Counted from the first letter of the stretch, positions 34,100 through 44,839 are shown. The stretch is 64,000 nucleotides of DNA from Sphingomonas sp. 67-36 (GCA_001897375.1 MKSU01000022.1:62001-126000), one strand, 5' to 3'. Program-made: numbers and translations. The notes: generated from the letters alone by a model not told the origin.

Positions 34100-35511
34100 A
34101 GGGCGTTCCCACCAACATCGGCACGATCCATTTCGTCGGCATCGGCGGCATCGGCATGTCCGGCATCGCGGAGGTGATGCACAACCTCGGCTATCAGGTG
34201 CAGGGATCGGATGTCGCCGAGGGTTATGTCGTGGAGGGCCTGCGCGCGCGCGGCATCCCGGTGGCGATCGGGCACAAGGCGGAGAATCTGGGCGAGGCAG
34301 CGGTGGTCGTCACCTCCACCGCGATCAAGCGCGGCAATCCGGAGGTGGAGGCGGCGCTCGAACGCCGCATCCCCGTGGTGCGCCGCGCGGAGATGCTGGC
34401 GGAACTGATGCGGCTGAAGTCCACCGTCGCGGTGGCGGGGACGCACGGCAAGACGACGACCACCTCGATGGTCGCGGCGCTGCTCGATGCGGGCGGGGTG
34501 GACCCGACCGTCATCAACGGCGGCATCATCAACAGCTACGGCAGCAATGCCCGCCTGGGCGACAGCGACTGGATGGTGGTGGAGGCCGACGAGAGCGACG
34601 GCAGCTTCCTGCGCCTCGACGGCACGATCGCGGTAGTGACCAACATCGATCCCGAGCATCTCGATCACTATGGCGATTTCGAGCGGGCGAAGGAGGCTTA
34701 CGTCGAGTTTGTCGAGAACGTGCCCTTCTACGGCGCGGCGCTTTTGTGCCTCGATCACCCGGAGGTGCAGGCGCTGATCCCGCGCGTGCGCGATCGGCGC
34801 ATTGTCACCTATGGCTTCGCGGCGTCGGCGGACGTGCGCGGGGTGAACGTCACGCCCTATCCTGGTGGCAACCGCTTCGAGGCGATCATCCGCCACCGCG
34901 ACGGCGCGGTCCGCTCGATCGAGCAGATCGACCTGCCGATGCCCGGCCGCCACAATGTCCAGAATGCGCTGGCGGCGATCGGCGTGGCGCTGGAACTGGG
35001 GATCGACGATGCGACGATCCAGAAGGGCTTCGAGAAGTTCGGCGGGGTCAAGCGGCGCTTCACCAGGGTCGGCGAGGTCGCGACCGAGGGCGGCGTGGCG
35101 ACGGTGATCGATGATTACGGTCACCACCCGGTCGAGATCCGCGCGGTGCTGGCGGCGGCGCGGGAAAGTGCGCAGGGCCGGGTGATCGCAGTGGTGCAGC
35201 CGCACCGCTATTCGCGGCTCGGCAATCTGATGGACGATTTCCAGAGCGCCTTCAACGACGCCGACATGGTCTATGTCACCCCGGTCTATGCCGCGGGCGA
35301 GGCGCCGGTCGCGGGCGTCGATGCCGAGGCGCTGGTCGAGGGGCTGAAGCGGCGGGGGCATCGCGCAGCGTCCGTGGTCGCCGACGCGGAGGCGCTGGCC
35401 GATGCGCTGGCGGGCACGGTGCGCGGCGGCGATCAGGTGGTGTGCCTCGGCGCGGGCGATATCACCAAATGGGCGGCCGGCCTCGCCCCGGCGATCGAGG
35501 CGCGACGATGA
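34096..35511 (+). CDS. murC: UDP-MurNAc:L-alanine ligase MurC
   Basis: 471 aa from the GTG at 34096, which overlaps the murG stop; the 221 extra in-frame codons upstream lie in murG and are not coding. First amino-acid ligase of the pathway. [20 protein letters not shown] at the N-terminus, [18 protein letters not shown] (ATP), [51 protein letters not shown] and VVQPHRYSR are diagnostic. Overlaps murB by four bases. Confidence 0.98.
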   Translation: MKGVPTNIGTIHFVGIGGIGMSGIAEVMHNLGYQVQGSDVAEGYVVEGLRARGIPVAIGHKAENLGEAAVVVTSTAIKRGNPEVEAALERRIPVVRRAEMLAELMRLKSTVAVAGTHGKTTTTSMVAALLDAGGVDPTVINGGIINSYGSNARLGDSDWMVVEADESDGSFLRLDGTIAVVTNIDPEHLDHYGDFERAKEAYVEFVENVPFYGAALLCLDHPEVQALIPRVRDRRIVTYGFAASADVRGVNVTPYPGGNRFEAIIRHRDGAVRSIEQIDLPMPGRHNVQNALAAIGVALELGIDDATIQKGFEKFGGVKRRFTRVGEVATEGGVATVIDDYGHHPVEIRAVLAAARESAQGRVIAVVQPHRYSRLGNLMDDFQSAFNDADMVYVTPVYAAGEAPVAGVDAEALVEGLKRRGHRAASVVADAEALADALAGTVRGGDQVVCLGAGDITKWAAGLAPAIEARR

Positions 35512-36422
35512 ATGTTGCGCCCGTCCTTTCTATGGCTGCCATGCCCGAGGTCGCGGGGAAGCTCACCCCGAACGCACCGCTCGCGCCGCTCGTCTGGTTC
35601 AAGGCGGGCGGTGCGGCGCAATGGCTGTTCGAGCCGAGGGACGCCGACGATCTCGCGCAATTCCTCGCGCGGCTCGATCCGGACGTGCCGGTGATGGCGC
35701 TGGGGCTGGGATCGAACCTGATCGTGCGCGACGGCGGCGTGCCGGGCGTGGTGGTGCGGCTCGGCAAGCCCTTCGCGCGCGTCGAGGCGCTGGACGCGAC
35801 GACGCTGCGCTGCGGCGGCGGGGCGAGCGGTATCCTCGTTTCCTCCACCGCGCGTGACGCGGGAATCGCGGGGGTGGAGTTCCTGCGCTCGATCCCCGGC
35901 ACGGTCGGCGGCTTCGTGCGGATGAACGGCGGCGCTTACGGGCGCGAGACGGCGGACGTGCTGGTCGAATGCGAGGTGGTGCTGCGCTCCGGCGAGCGGC
36001 GCGTGCTGGCGGTGGGCGACCTCGGCTATAGCTATCGCCATTCCGAATTGCCCGAGGGCGCGGTGGTGGTGAGCGCGACCTTCCGTGGCGTGCCGGGCGA
36101 GTCGGAAGCGATTCAGGCGGAGATGGACCGCATCGCCGCCTCCCGCGAAGCCTCGCAGCCGCTGCGCTCGAAGACCGGCGGCTCGACTTTCAAGAACCCG
36201 CCCGGCGAGAAGGCGTGGGCGCTGGTCGACGCGGCCGGGTGCCGCGGCCTGCGCCGAGGTGACGCGCAGGTGAGCGAGAAGCACACCAATTTCCTGCTCA
36301 ACCTCGGCAACGCCACCAGCGCCGATATCGAGGGGCTGGGCGAGGACGTGCGCGCGCGGGTGAAGGCGGCGAGCGGCGTCACGCTCGAATGGGAAATCCA
36401 ACGCGTCGGGGTGGCGTCGTGA
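35508..36422 (+). CDS. murB: UDP-N-acetylenolpyruvoylglucosamine reductase MurB
   Basis: 304 aa from the ATG at 35508 in an ATGA overlap with murC; the frame is open 22 codons further back. FAD enzyme that reduces UDP-GlcNAc-enolpyruvate with NADPH to give UDP-MurNAc. Motifs: [83 protein letters not shown] and [11 protein letters not shown]. The [10 protein letters not shown] block places it in type II MurB (without the Tyr loop). Its stop overlaps an ATG opening a 19-codon frame toward ddl. Confidence 0.97.
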   Translation: MNVAPVLSMAAMPEVAGKLTPNAPLAPLVWFKAGGAAQWLFEPRDADDLAQFLARLDPDVPVMALGLGSNLIVRDGGVPGVVVRLGKPFARVEALDATTLRCGGGASGILVSSTARDAGIAGVEFLRSIPGTVGGFVRMNGGAYGRETADVLVECEVVLRSGERRVLAVGDLGYSYRHSELPEGAVVVSATFRGVPGESEAIQAEMDRIAASREASQPLRSKTGGSTFKNPPGEKAWALVDAAGCRGLRRGDAQVSEKHTNFLLNLGNATSADIEGLGEDVRARVKAASGVTLEWEIQRVGVAS

Positions 36423-36481
36423 TGCGCGTCTCGCCTGCCCTGAAGAAGTCGTTCGTATCGCAAGGAGTATCGCGTGCCTGA
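36422..36481 (+). CDS. 19-codon ORF bridging murB and ddl
   Basis: The murB stop and an ATG overlap as TGATG. The frame encodes 19 residues ([19 protein letters not shown]) and ends at a TGA (36479-36481) just past the ddl GTG start at 36474. It contains the ddl ribosome binding site AAGGAG (36462-36467). It may be a chance frame, or a leader that keeps ribosomes moving from murB into ddl across the largest gap in this half of the operon. Confidence 0.3.
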   Translation: MRVSPALKKSFVSQGVSRA

Positions 36482-37424
36482 CCGTCCCCTCCACATCGTC
36501 GTGCTGATGGGCGGCTGGTCGGCGGAGCGTGAGGTGTCGCTGTCGTCCGGCGCGGGGATCGCCGAGGCGCTGGAGTCGCTCGGCCATCGCGTCACGCGGA
36601 TCGACATGCAGCGCGACGTCGCCGCGCGGCTGGCGGAGGCGCGACCGGACGTGGTGTTCAACGCGCTGCACGGCTCGCCGGGCGAGGACGGCACGGTGCA
36701 GGGCATGATGGACCTGCTCGGCCTGACCTATACCCATTCCGGCCTCGCCACCTCGGTGATCGCGATCGACAAGGTGCTGACCAAGAACCAGCTCGTCCCC
36801 CACGGCATCCCGATGCCGGGCGGGCGGATCGTCAAGTCGGCGGAGCTGTTCGCGGGCGATCCGCTCGCGCGCCCCTATGTGTTGAAGCCGGTCAACGAAG
36901 GCTCGTCGGTCGGCATCGCGATCGTCACGGCGGACGGCAATTACGGCTCCCCGATCGGGCGCGACGTGCAGGGGCCGTGGCAGGAGTTCGAGGAACTGCT
37001 CGCCGAGCCTTATGTGCGCGGGCGCGAGCTGACCACCGCGGTGCTGGAAGGGGCGGACGGCCCGCGCGCGCTGGGCGTCACGGAGCTGCGGCCGAAGAGC
37101 GGCTTCTACGATTACGACGCCAAATATACCGACGGGATGACCGAGCATCTCTTTCCCGCGCCGGTGCCGGACGAGATCGCCGAGACGTGCATGTCGATCG
37201 CGCTGGAGGCGCATCGCCTGCTCGGCTGCAAGGGATGCAGCCGAGCCGATTTCCGCTGGGACGACGAGCGCGGCGTGGATGGGCTGTTCCTGCTGGAGGT
37301 CAATACCCAGCCGGGGATGACGCCGCTCAGCCTCGTCCCCGAACAGGCGAGGCATACCGGCATGAGCTATGCCGAGCTGGTGCAGGCGATCGTCGACGCC
37401 GCGCTGCGGGAGGGGGGCGCATGA
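36474..37424 (+). CDS. ddl: D-alanine:D-alanine ligase
   Basis: 316 aa from a GTG with a strong AAGGAG at 6 bases. ATP-grasp enzyme joining two D-Ala for MurF. The N-terminus has VVLMGGWSAEREVSLSSGAG, then VFNALHGSPGEDGTVQGMMDLLGL, YTHSGLATSVIAIDKVLTK, VLKPVNEGSSVGIAIV and, near the C-terminus, FLLEVNTQPGMTPLSLVPEQA. These cover substrate serine, ATP-binding lysines and metal-binding Glu/Asn. It belongs to the DdlB subgroup that lies in dcw clusters. Overlaps ftsQ by four bases. Confidence 0.98.
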   Translation: MPDRPLHIVVLMGGWSAEREVSLSSGAGIAEALESLGHRVTRIDMQRDVAARLAEARPDVVFNALHGSPGEDGTVQGMMDLLGLTYTHSGLATSVIAIDKVLTKNQLVPHGIPMPGGRIVKSAELFAGDPLARPYVLKPVNEGSSVGIAIVTADGNYGSPIGRDVQGPWQEFEELLAEPYVRGRELTTAVLEGADGPRALGVTELRPKSGFYDYDAKYTDGMTEHLFPAPVPDEIAETCMSIALEAHRLLGCKGCSRADFRWDDERGVDGLFLLEVNTQPGMTPLSLVPEQARHTGMSYAELVQAIVDAALREGGA

Positions 37425-38350
37425 GCCGCCAGCCCGTCCGCCGCTCGCCGCCGCGCCGGCCGGGTGCGCCGAAGCGGCGCAAGACCTCGCTCGGCGACCG
37501 GCTGATCGCAAGGCTGCCGGTCAGCCACGACACGCTGCGCCGCGCGGTGACGTGGAGCTTCCTCGGCCTCGGTGGCGCGGTGGCGATCGCGGCGGCGACA
37601 TGGCTCGGCGTGCCCGGCATGGTCGGCGATGCGGTGGCCGAAGGGGCCGGCCGCGCCGGGCTGCGCGTCGAGCAGGTCGATATCACCGGCCTCAAGCGGA
37701 TGGACCGCGAGACGGTCTATGCCATCGCGCTGGAGAACCAGACGGCGGAACGTCCGCTGCTGGCGGTCGATCTGGAAGCGGTGCGCAAGCGCCTGCTCGC
37801 CTATGGCTGGATCGCGGACGCCTATGTCTCGCGACGCTTCCCGGACCGGCTGCTGATCCACATCGTCGAGCGCGAGCCGGCGGCGATCTGGCAGAACGAG
37901 GGCCAGCTCACGCTGATCGACGCGACGGGGACGTTGCTCGACCCGGTCGACCCGAACCATATGCCGCCGGGCCTGCCGCTGATGATCGGCCCCGGCGCAG
38001 CGCAGCAGGAGGACGGCTATCAGAAGCTGCTCGCCGCCGCTCCGGCGCTGCGCCCACGCGTCAAGGCGGCGACGTGGGTCGGCAATCGCCGCTGGGACCT
38101 GACGTTCGACACCGGCGAGACCTTGCTGCTGCCGCAGGACGGCGCGGCGCAGGCGCTAGTGAGGTTCGCCGAGATGGAGGGCGCGAAGCCGCTGCTCGGC
38201 AAGGGCTGGGTGCGCTTCGACATGCGCGATCCGACCAAGCTGGTCGCGCGCAAGCCGGGGCCGGAAAGCAATCGCGCCGATGCAGAGCCGGGGGAAAACG
38301 GCGGCGGCACCACCAGCGAGATGCGCGTCGCGCGCGTCGGCGACGTCTGA
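37421..38350 (+). CDS. ftsQ: Cell division protein FtsQ
   Basis: 309 aa from the ATG at 37421, overlapping the ddl stop. A cytoplasmic N-terminus rich in Arg/Lys/Pro (RRSPPRRPGAPKRRKTS) precedes one membrane helix near residues 42-62 (WSFLGLGGAVAIAAATWLG). The POTRA domain follows (VEQVDITGLKRMDRETVYAIA), then the beta domain (AYVSRRFPDRLLIHIVEREP). FtsQ links FtsL/FtsB and FtsWI in the divisome. The last 35 residues are low complexity. 17 bp before ftsA. Confidence 0.95.
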   Translation: MSRQPVRRSPPRRPGAPKRRKTSLGDRLIARLPVSHDTLRRAVTWSFLGLGGAVAIAAATWLGVPGMVGDAVAEGAGRAGLRVEQVDITGLKRMDRETVYAIALENQTAERPLLAVDLEAVRKRLLAYGWIADAYVSRRFPDRLLIHIVEREPAAIWQNEGQLTLIDATGTLLDPVDPNHMPPGLPLMIGPGAAQQEDGYQKLLAAAPALRPRVKAATWVGNRRWDLTFDTGETLLLPQDGAAQALVRFAEMEGAKPLLGKGWVRFDMRDPTKLVARKPGPESNRADAEPGENGGGTTSEMRVARVGDV

Positions 38351-38367
38351 CGAAGGGGAACGGGGAC

Positions 38368-39630
38368 ATGGCGAAGGCGGCACCTGAGGGCCTAATCACC
38401 GCGCTGGACATCGGCACGTCCAAGGTGTCGGCGATGATCGCGCAGAAGGGCGACGGCGGCGAGCTGATCGTGCTCGGCACCGGCCAGCGCGAGTCGCGCG
38501 GGGTGAAGCGCGGCTATATCGCCGACATGGCCGCGACCGAGGTGGCGGTGCGCGAGGCGGTGGAACAGGCGGAGCGGATCGCGGGGATCAACATCGAGAA
38601 TGTCTGGGCGGGTTTCTCCGCCGGAGGTCTCGTGTCCGACGAGGCGTTCATCGAATCCGAGCTCAACGGCCACCGTATCGAGCAGGCGGATATCGACGCG
38701 CTGCTTCAGGAGGGCCGTCAGTCGATCGATCCGCAGGGGCGGATGGTGCTTCACGCGCAGCCCGCGCTCTACACGATCGACGGGCTTGAGGGGGTGAAGA
38801 AACCGCTCGGCCTCCATGCCGACCGGCTCGGCGTCCATATCCATGTCATCGCGGCGGACGGCTCGCCGGTGCGCAACCTCGACCTGTGCGTGCGCTCCGC
38901 GCATCTGGAGGTGAAGTCGATCATCGCCTCGCCGGTGGCGACCGGCTTCGCCTGCCTCTCCGATGAGGAGCGTGACCTCGGCGTCGCACTGGTCGAGATC
39001 GGGGCGGGGATCACCAATGTCTCGCTGTTCGCGGGCGAGATGCTGGTCGGCCTTAAGTCGATCCCGATCGGCTCGGCCGACATCACCGACGACATCGCCT
39101 CCGCCTTCGGCACGACGCGCGGGCAGGCGGAGCGGATGAAGTGCTTCCACGGCTCGGCCAATGCGTCCCCGCGCGACAACCACGAGATGATCACCATCCG
39201 CACCCCGGCGAACGAGGAGGACGGCGACGCGCTCCAGATCACCAAGGCGGCGCTGATCGCGGTGATCCGCACCCGGCTGGAGCAACTGGTCGGCGAGGTG
39301 CAGGCGGCGCTCAAGGAACTGAAGTTCGAGGGGCCGATCAACCGACAGGTGGTGCTCACCGGCGGCGGCGCGGAGTTGAAGGGCATCGCCGATTACGCGC
39401 AGCAGGCGCTGGGCCGCTCGGTGCGCATCGGGCGGCCGCGTGGGCTGACCGGATTGCCGGAGGCGCATGCCGGGCCGGGCTTCGCGGCGCTGGCGGGGCT
39501 GGCCTTCTTCGCCGCAAACGATCCGATCGATTTGCGCGGGCTGGTGCCCCAGCAACAGCAGCAGGTTTACCGGCCGAAAGGGTTGCGGGCGCTCAAACGC
39601 CTCTTTCAAACGGTGAAGGCCAATTATTGA
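38368..39630 (+). CDS. ftsA: Cell division protein FtsA
   Basis: 420 aa from the ATG at 38368 (MAKAAPEGLITALDIGTSK); upstream in-frame codons belong to other genes. Actin-like ATPase that tethers FtsZ to the membrane. Actin-fold signatures: ALDIGTSKVSAMIA (phosphate 1), the 1C domain region GYIADMAATEVAVREAVEQAE, VEIGAGITNVSLF (phosphate 2) and VVLTGGGAELKGI (adenosine). The C-terminus LKRLFQTVKANY is the amphipathic membrane-binding helix. GAAGGGGAA gives a ribosome binding site. Confidence 0.97.
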   Translation: MAKAAPEGLITALDIGTSKVSAMIAQKGDGGELIVLGTGQRESRGVKRGYIADMAATEVAVREAVEQAERIAGINIENVWAGFSAGGLVSDEAFIESELNGHRIEQADIDALLQEGRQSIDPQGRMVLHAQPALYTIDGLEGVKKPLGLHADRLGVHIHVIAADGSPVRNLDLCVRSAHLEVKSIIASPVATGFACLSDEERDLGVALVEIGAGITNVSLFAGEMLVGLKSIPIGSADITDDIASAFGTTRGQAERMKCFHGSANASPRDNHEMITIRTPANEEDGDALQITKAALIAVIRTRLEQLVGEVQAALKELKFEGPINRQVVLTGGGAELKGIADYAQQALGRSVRIGRPRGLTGLPEAHAGPGFAALAGLAFFAANDPIDLRGLVPQQQQQVYRPKGLRALKRLFQTVKANY

Positions 39631-39736
39631 GGCTGCGACGACGGTTTTCGGCTGGCACGGCCGGGCGCTATGTTGCAGGAAGGTTAATCGACACGTCCGG
39701 CGATGGGGAAGGCCGGACAGGCGGAGAAAGTAGGCG

Positions 39737-41218
39737 ATGGGAATCGAATTCATCACCCCGGAAACGGATGAGCTGACGCCGCGCATCGCGGTGATCGGCG
39801 TTGGCGGCGCGGGCGGCAACGCGATCGCCAACATGATGCGTGCCGAGGTGCAGGGGGTTGATTTCCTTGTCGCCAACACGGACGCGCAGGCGCTGAAACA
39901 GTCGACCGCGCCGGAGAAGATCCAGCTCGGCGCGAAGATCACGCAGGGCCTGGGCGCGGGCAGCCGGCCGGAGATCGGCCGCGCCGCCGCCGAGGAGACG
40001 ATCGAGGATCTCTCCAAGCGACTCGAGGGCGCCCACATGTGCTTCATCGCCGCCGGCATGGGCGGCGGCACTGGCACGGGCGCCGCCCCCGTCATCGCCA
40101 AGGCGGCGCGGGACATGGGCATCCTGACCGTCGGCGTCGTCACCAAGCCGTTCGCGTTCGAGGGCAACCGCCGCTCCAAATCCGCTGAGGCGGGGATCGA
40201 GGAGCTGCAGAAGTACGTCGATACGCTGATCGTCATCCCCAACCAGAACCTGTTCCTGATCGCCAACGCCAACACCACCTTCAAACAGGCTTTCGAGATG
40301 GCCGACGAGGTGCTGCAGCAGGGCGTGCGCGGCATCACCGATCTGATGGTGATGCCGGGCCTCATCAACCTCGACTTCGCCGACGTCCGCTCGGTGATGC
40401 AGGAGATGGGCAAGGCGATGATGGGCACCGGCGAGGCCGACGGCGACGACCGCGCGCTGGTCGCCGCGCAAAAGGCGATCGCCAACCCGCTGCTCGACGG
40501 CGTGTCGATGCAGGGCGCGAAGGGCGTCATCATCTCGATCACCGGCGGCGAGGACATGCGCCTGCTCGAGGTGGACGAGGCCGCCAACCACATCCGCGAG
40601 CTGGTCGATCCCGAGGCGAACATCATCTGGGGCTCGGCCTTCAATCCGGAGCTGGAGGGCAAGATTCGCGTCTCGGTCGTCGCCACCGGCATCGAGGCGG
40701 AGGCGCGCACCGACGCGCCCGTCCCGGAACCGGCGCGCGCGTTCAGCTTCTCCGCGCCGCGCCGCGCCGAACCGGCGGCGCCGGCCGCTCCCGCCGCCCC
40801 GGCGGCCGAGCCTGCCCCGGCCGCCGAACAGCCCGCCGCCGCCGCGCCCGGGCAGCCGGAAATCGAGCTGACCGATGTCGTCGCGCCGCAGCCTGAAGCC
40901 GCGGCCCCGGTGGAGGACGAACTGCTGCTCGGCAGCGAAACGATCGTGCCCGAACCGGCGCCTGCCGACCCGGTCGCCGAGGAATCGGCGCCGCAGGTGT
41001 TCGAGGACGATACGCCTGCGCCGGCCGGCCGACGCCGCTGGTTGTCGTCGGGCGCCGATGCGGGCGAGGAAGCCGCGCCCGCGCCACGCGTCAAGCTGGG
41101 CGGCACCCTGTTCGAGCGGATGCAGAACGCCTCGCGCGGGACGCAGCGCGCGGCCGACGGCGAGGACAAGGATTCGCTGGATATCCCGCGCTTCCTGCAC
41201 CGCCAGAACAACCAGTAA
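39737..41218 (+). CDS. ftsZ: Cell division GTPase FtsZ
   Basis: 493 aa tubulin homologue that forms the Z ring. GTP-binding core to about residue 320: [28 protein letters not shown], the tubulin signature [15 protein letters not shown] near residues 105-119, and NADFADV-like [11 protein letters not shown] Pro/Ala/Glu-rich linker of about 140 residues follows, then the C-terminal peptide [12 protein letters not shown], which binds FtsA and other partners. A 106-bp gap separates it from ftsA, and a GAATC (GANTC) site falls on codons 2-3 at 39741-39745. It is the last dcw gene; the following 213 bp have no gene. Confidence 0.98.
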   Translation: MGIEFITPETDELTPRIAVIGVGGAGGNAIANMMRAEVQGVDFLVANTDAQALKQSTAPEKIQLGAKITQGLGAGSRPEIGRAAAEETIEDLSKRLEGAHMCFIAAGMGGGTGTGAAPVIAKAARDMGILTVGVVTKPFAFEGNRRSKSAEAGIEELQKYVDTLIVIPNQNLFLIANANTTFKQAFEMADEVLQQGVRGITDLMVMPGLINLDFADVRSVMQEMGKAMMGTGEADGDDRALVAAQKAIANPLLDGVSMQGAKGVIISITGGEDMRLLEVDEAANHIRELVDPEANIIWGSAFNPELEGKIRVSVVATGIEAEARTDAPVPEPARAFSFSAPRRAEPAAPAAPAAPAAEPAPAAEQPAAAAPGQPEIELTDVVAPQPEAAAPVEDELLLGSETIVPEPAPADPVAEESAPQVFEDDTPAPAGRRRWLSSGADAGEEAAPAPRVKLGGTLFERMQNASRGTQRAADGEDKDSLDIPRFLHRQNNQ

Positions 41219-41431
41219 GCGAGCGTGCCGGGGCGGCCTTTCCGCGCCGGCCGCGCCTCGCCGGGCGGCCGTCGGTGATCGCCGCGCGGCCGCGACGGGC
41301 ATGTCCGGCGCGCGGCGATGGTGTTCGCCGCTTCCCGCCCCCGGATCGGCGCGCGCGGGTTCCGGCCCGGCGCGGCCGATGCCATAGCGTGGCGGCATTC
41401 CGCCGCACCAGATGAGACTTTTCCCGACGCG

Positions 41432-43306
41432 ATGAAGCGCATCACTCCCTTTGCTTTCCTGGCGCTGGCCTCCGCCGCCGCGCTACCGGCCCTCGCCGCT
41501 CCCCAGATGGTCCAGCCGCTGCCGCAGGCCGGCTCCGACGCCGATCAGCTCGCCGCCGCGATGCGCACGGTGGGCGCCAATCCGCGCGACCTCAATGCGC
41601 TGATCGAGGCGGGCGAGTTGTCGCTCAAGCTCGGCGACGCGAGCGGCGCGGCGGCGCTGTTCAAGCGCGCCGACGAAATCGATCCGATGAATGGCCGGGT
41701 GAAGGCCGGCATGGCGCGCATCCTCGTGCAGCAGGAGCGACCGGGCGAGGCGCTGCGCTATTTCGATCAGGCGGCCGGCTATGGCCTCGATCCGCGCAGC
41801 TTCGCGGGCGATCGCGGTCTCGCCTATGACCTGATCGGCGAGCAGGAGCGGGCGCAGCGCGACTATCGTCTCGCGCTCAAGGCCGGGCCGCAAGACGAGG
41901 TGCAGCGCCGCTATGCGTTGTCGCTCGCCATTTCCGGGCGGCAGGAGGAGGCGCTGAAGGAGATAGAGCCGCTGCTGCGCGGTGGCGATCGCGGCGCGTG
42001 GCGCGCCCGCGCCTTCATCCTGGCGATGGGCGGCGATGTCGCGGGCGCGGAGAAGATCGCGACGACGATGATGCCTGGCGGCATGGCGAGCGGGCTGGCG
42101 CCGTTCTTCCAGCGGCTGCCGTCGCTCGGCTCGGTCGACAAGGCCTTCGCGGTCCATTTCGGCGAGGTGCGCGCGAGCGCGGCGCGGCTGGCCGATGCGC
42201 GGCTGACGCCGTCGCTCCCGCCGCTCGGCCCTGACGCCGGCGCGCCGGTGCGCGTGGCGACCGTGACGCCGCCGCCGGCGCCGCCTCCGGTGGCCGAAAC
42301 CGTGCGCAACCGTCGCGACCGGAACCGGGGCAAGCCCGCCGCGCCGGTCGCGGTGGCGGCCGCCGCCACGCCGGCGCCGCCACCGGCCGCCGCGCCACCG
42401 CTGCCTCAGCCGCCGTCCTATCCCGGCAAGGGCGTGGTCTTCGCCGCGCCGAGCGAGGTCACGCAGAAGCTGCCGCCGCGCGCGCCCTATCAGGCGGTGC
42501 CGGCTTCGGAGGCCGCGCAGAAGCCGCTGCCGCCGATCGAGGTCGCTTCCGTCATCAATCCGCCGCCCGCCCCGGCCGAGCCGCCGCGTCCGCGCCGTTC
42601 GTCGCGTCGCGCGCCGCCGAAGGGGGGTGAGGATTCGATCCTCGCGAAGATCATTGCCGGGATCGCGGTGCCCGAATCGGAGATGGCCGAGGCGCGTCCG
42701 CCCGAAAAGAAAGCCGAAACCGCCGCCACACGCCGCAAGGCGAAGGCGGAAGAAGCGGTCGAAACGGCTGACGCGACTCCGCCGAAACGCGGGCGGGGCA
42801 AGGCCGGCGCCAGAACCGAGGAACCGGCCGAGACCGCCGAGGCGACTCCACCCAGGCACGGCCGCGGAAAGACTGGTGCACGCGCGGAGGAGCAGGCGGC
42901 CGATGCCGACGACGTCAGGCCGAAGAAGCTGACCGCCGCGCAGAAAAGGGCCGAAGAAGCGAAGAAGCTCGCCGCCGCGAAGAAGGCGGAGGAAGCGAAG
43001 CAGGCCGCCGAGGAGCGCAAGGCGGCCAAGGCGGAGCCGGCGCGCATCTGGGTGCAGGTCGCGGGCGGCGCGAACGAGAGCGATCTGCCCAAGGCGTGGG
43101 CGGCGGTGAAGGGCAAGACCCCGACGCTTGCCGGCAAGCACGCCTATACGACGAAGCTGCGCGCCACCAACCGCGTCGTCACCGGCCCGTTCAAGACCGA
43201 GGCCGAGGCCCGCGCGATGGTCAACAAGCTGGCGAAGGAGGGTGTGTCTGCCTTCACCTTCACCAGCAATGCGGGCCAGAAGATGAACAAGATCGAGGGC
43301 AAATGA
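41432..43306 (+). CDS. Exported TPR and SPOR domain protein
   Basis: 624 aa from the ATG at 41432 ([22 protein letters not shown], a signal peptide). Residues 30-230 form tetratricopeptide repeats ([31 protein letters not shown] and relatives). A long Pro/Ala/Lys/Glu-rich linker follows, containing two tandem 23-residue repeats ([20 protein letters not shown] and its copy, encoded at 42761-42898) and a Lys/Glu/Ala-rich helix. The C-terminal 80 residues are a SPOR domain ([32 protein letters not shown]), which binds denuded septal glycan. Its position after ftsZ and the SPOR domain point to a periplasmic division role. Coupled to the dGTPase gene (ATGA). Confidence 0.88.
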   Translation: MKRITPFAFLALASAAALPALAAPQMVQPLPQAGSDADQLAAAMRTVGANPRDLNALIEAGELSLKLGDASGAAALFKRADEIDPMNGRVKAGMARILVQQERPGEALRYFDQAAGYGLDPRSFAGDRGLAYDLIGEQERAQRDYRLALKAGPQDEVQRRYALSLAISGRQEEALKEIEPLLRGGDRGAWRARAFILAMGGDVAGAEKIATTMMPGGMASGLAPFFQRLPSLGSVDKAFAVHFGEVRASAARLADARLTPSLPPLGPDAGAPVRVATVTPPPAPPPVAETVRNRRDRNRGKPAAPVAVAAAATPAPPPAAAPPLPQPPSYPGKGVVFAAPSEVTQKLPPRAPYQAVPASEAAQKPLPPIEVASVINPPPAPAEPPRPRRSSRRAPPKGGEDSILAKIIAGIAVPESEMAEARPPEKKAETAATRRKAKAEEAVETADATPPKRGRGKAGARTEEPAETAEATPPRHGRGKTGARAEEQAADADDVRPKKLTAAQKRAEEAKKLAAAKKAEEAKQAAEERKAAKAEPARIWVQVAGGANESDLPKAWAAVKGKTPTLAGKHAYTTKLRATNRVVTGPFKTEAEARAMVNKLAKEGVSAFTFTSNAGQKMNKIEGK

Positions 43307-44472
43307 CCGCTCCGCCCGCGCCCTGGGCGTCCGATCCGGCGACAGGGCGCGGGCGACTGCATCGCGAATCGACCGGCGCGCCGCGTGGTCCGCGCGATGA
43401 TTACCAGCGCGACCGCGATCGCATCATCCACTCGATCGCGTTCCGGCGGCTGCGCCACAAGACGCAGGTGTTCCTCGCGCCCGACGGCGATCATTTCCGC
43501 GTCCGGCTCACCCACAGCCTGGAGGTGGCGCAGATCGGCCGCACGATCGCGCGCGCGCTGGGGCTGAACGAGGATCTGACCGAGGCGGTCTGCCTCGCGC
43601 ACGATATCGGCCACCCGCCGTTCGGCCACGCCGGCGAGGACGCGCTGAAGGCCGCGACGATGGCGGCGGGCGGGTTCGATCACAACGGCCATGCCCTGCG
43701 CACGTTGATGCGGATCGAGCGATCCTATCCACGTTTCGACGGACTCAACCTGACGTGGGAGACGCTGGAGGGGCTGGCCAAGCACAACGGCCCGGTGCGC
43801 CACCCTGGCTGGGCGCTGGCGGAAGCCGATGCCGAGGCCGGACTGGAGCTTGGGACATGGCCAAGCCTTGAGGCGCAGATCGCGGCGCTGGCCGACGACA
43901 TCGCCTATGACAATCACGATATCGACGACGGTCTGCGCGCCGGGCTGCTGACGCCGGCGCAATTGCTGGAAGTGCCGCTGGTTGCGCGCGGCTGGGCGGC
44001 TGCGAAGGCGCGCTTCCCCGATATCTCCGATCGGCGGCTCTCGCGCGAGCTGGTGCGCCAGCAGATCGGCACGATGGTGCTCGACCTGATCGAGGAGACC
44101 AGGCGCCGCCTCGCCGAATCCGGCGTGGGCGACGTGGCGGACGTGCGCGCGGCGGGGCGGGCGCTGGTCGCCTTTTCGGACGCGATGCGCGAGGAAGAGC
44201 GCGACCTCAAGCGCTTCATGTACGCCAACCTCTACCACCATCCGCGCCAGCTCGAAGCGGCGGCGGCGGCGCATGACGTGGTGGCTGGCCTGTTCGCGGC
44301 GTTCCGTGCCGATCCCCAGCTCATGCCGGAGGAATGGCGCGCCGCGCTCCCGGCGGAGGAACCGGCGCTGAGCCGTCATATCGCGGACTATATCGCCGGC
44401 ATGACCGACCGGTTCGCGATCCGGGAATATGAGCGCGTGGTGGGGCCGGCGGCGATGCCGGAGGGGTTTTAG
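43303..44472 (+). CDS. Deoxyguanosinetriphosphate triphosphohydrolase-like protein
   Basis: 389 aa from the ATG at 43303, overlapping the SPOR gene stop. HD-domain enzyme that removes triphosphate from dNTPs. [20 protein letters not shown], then [19 protein letters not shown], the HD pair in [30 protein letters not shown] and [17 protein letters not shown] are the conserved metal-binding and substrate segments of the dGTPase type 2 subfamily (dgt-like). Coupling to a septal protein gene may reflect only operon packing. Ends 15 bp from a convergent gene. Confidence 0.95.
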   Translation: MTAPPAPWASDPATGRGRLHRESTGAPRGPRDDYQRDRDRIIHSIAFRRLRHKTQVFLAPDGDHFRVRLTHSLEVAQIGRTIARALGLNEDLTEAVCLAHDIGHPPFGHAGEDALKAATMAAGGFDHNGHALRTLMRIERSYPRFDGLNLTWETLEGLAKHNGPVRHPGWALAEADAEAGLELGTWPSLEAQIAALADDIAYDNHDIDDGLRAGLLTPAQLLEVPLVARGWAAAKARFPDISDRRLSRELVRQQIGTMVLDLIEETRRRLAESGVGDVADVRAAGRALVAFSDAMREEERDLKRFMYANLYHHPRQLEAAAAAHDVVAGLFAAFRADPQLMPEEWRAALPAEEPALSRHIADYIAGMTDRFAIREYERVVGPAAMPEGF

Positions 44473-44487
44473 GATCTGGAATCGAGC

Positions 44488-44838
44488 TTAGAGCGGAAGC
44501 CCGAAACGCGGGCCGAGCCAGACCATGATCGCGTAGAGCGTCACCGTCAGACTGCAACCGGCGATCAGCGCTGGCCAGAAGCCGACGCCGTGCCGGAGGA
44601 GCGTCGGAAGAACCAGGAACATCGGCAGCGACGGCAGCACATACCAGAATGTCGCGCCGGCGTGGGCGGCCATGTTCTCTGCATCGGGCCGGTCGTGCCA
44701 CAGCCACATCATGCCGAGTACAGAGACGAGCGGCAGCGAGGCGATCAGCGCGCCGAACCCAGGGTAACGCTTCGCCAGCGTCGAAGCGATCGCGATCAGC
44801 ACGCCGGAGACGGCGGCCTTGAACATGAGATGGAACAT
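44488..44838 (-). CDS. DUF3147 family membrane protein
   Basis: 116 aa from the ATG at 44838 (MFHLMFKAAVSGVLIAIAS). Four hydrophobic segments fill nearly the whole chain, with LAKRYPGFGALIASLPLVSVLGMMWLW and WPALIAGCSLTVTLYAI. This matches the DUF3147 (GlpM-like) family of small inner-membrane proteins with no proven activity. The start lies 1 bp beyond the stop of the ABC permease, so the two are co-translated. Confidence 0.85.
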   Translation of the reverse strand: MFHLMFKAAVSGVLIAIASTLAKRYPGFGALIASLPLVSVLGMMWLWHDRPDAENMAAHAGATFWYVLPSLPMFLVLPTLLRHGVGFWPALIAGCSLTVTLYAIMVWLGPRFGLPL

Positions 44839-44839
44839 C

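Noticed and set aside
41219-41431. Terminator or small RNA after ftsZ
   Set aside because: GC-rich stretch with weak pairing potential and no T-run; nothing convincing.
38392-41445. Long minus-strand frame of 1017 codons opposite ftsA and ftsZ
   Set aside because: It is the antisense reading of two well-identified genes in a GC-rich genome, with low-complexity Ser/Ala/Gly composition and no domain.
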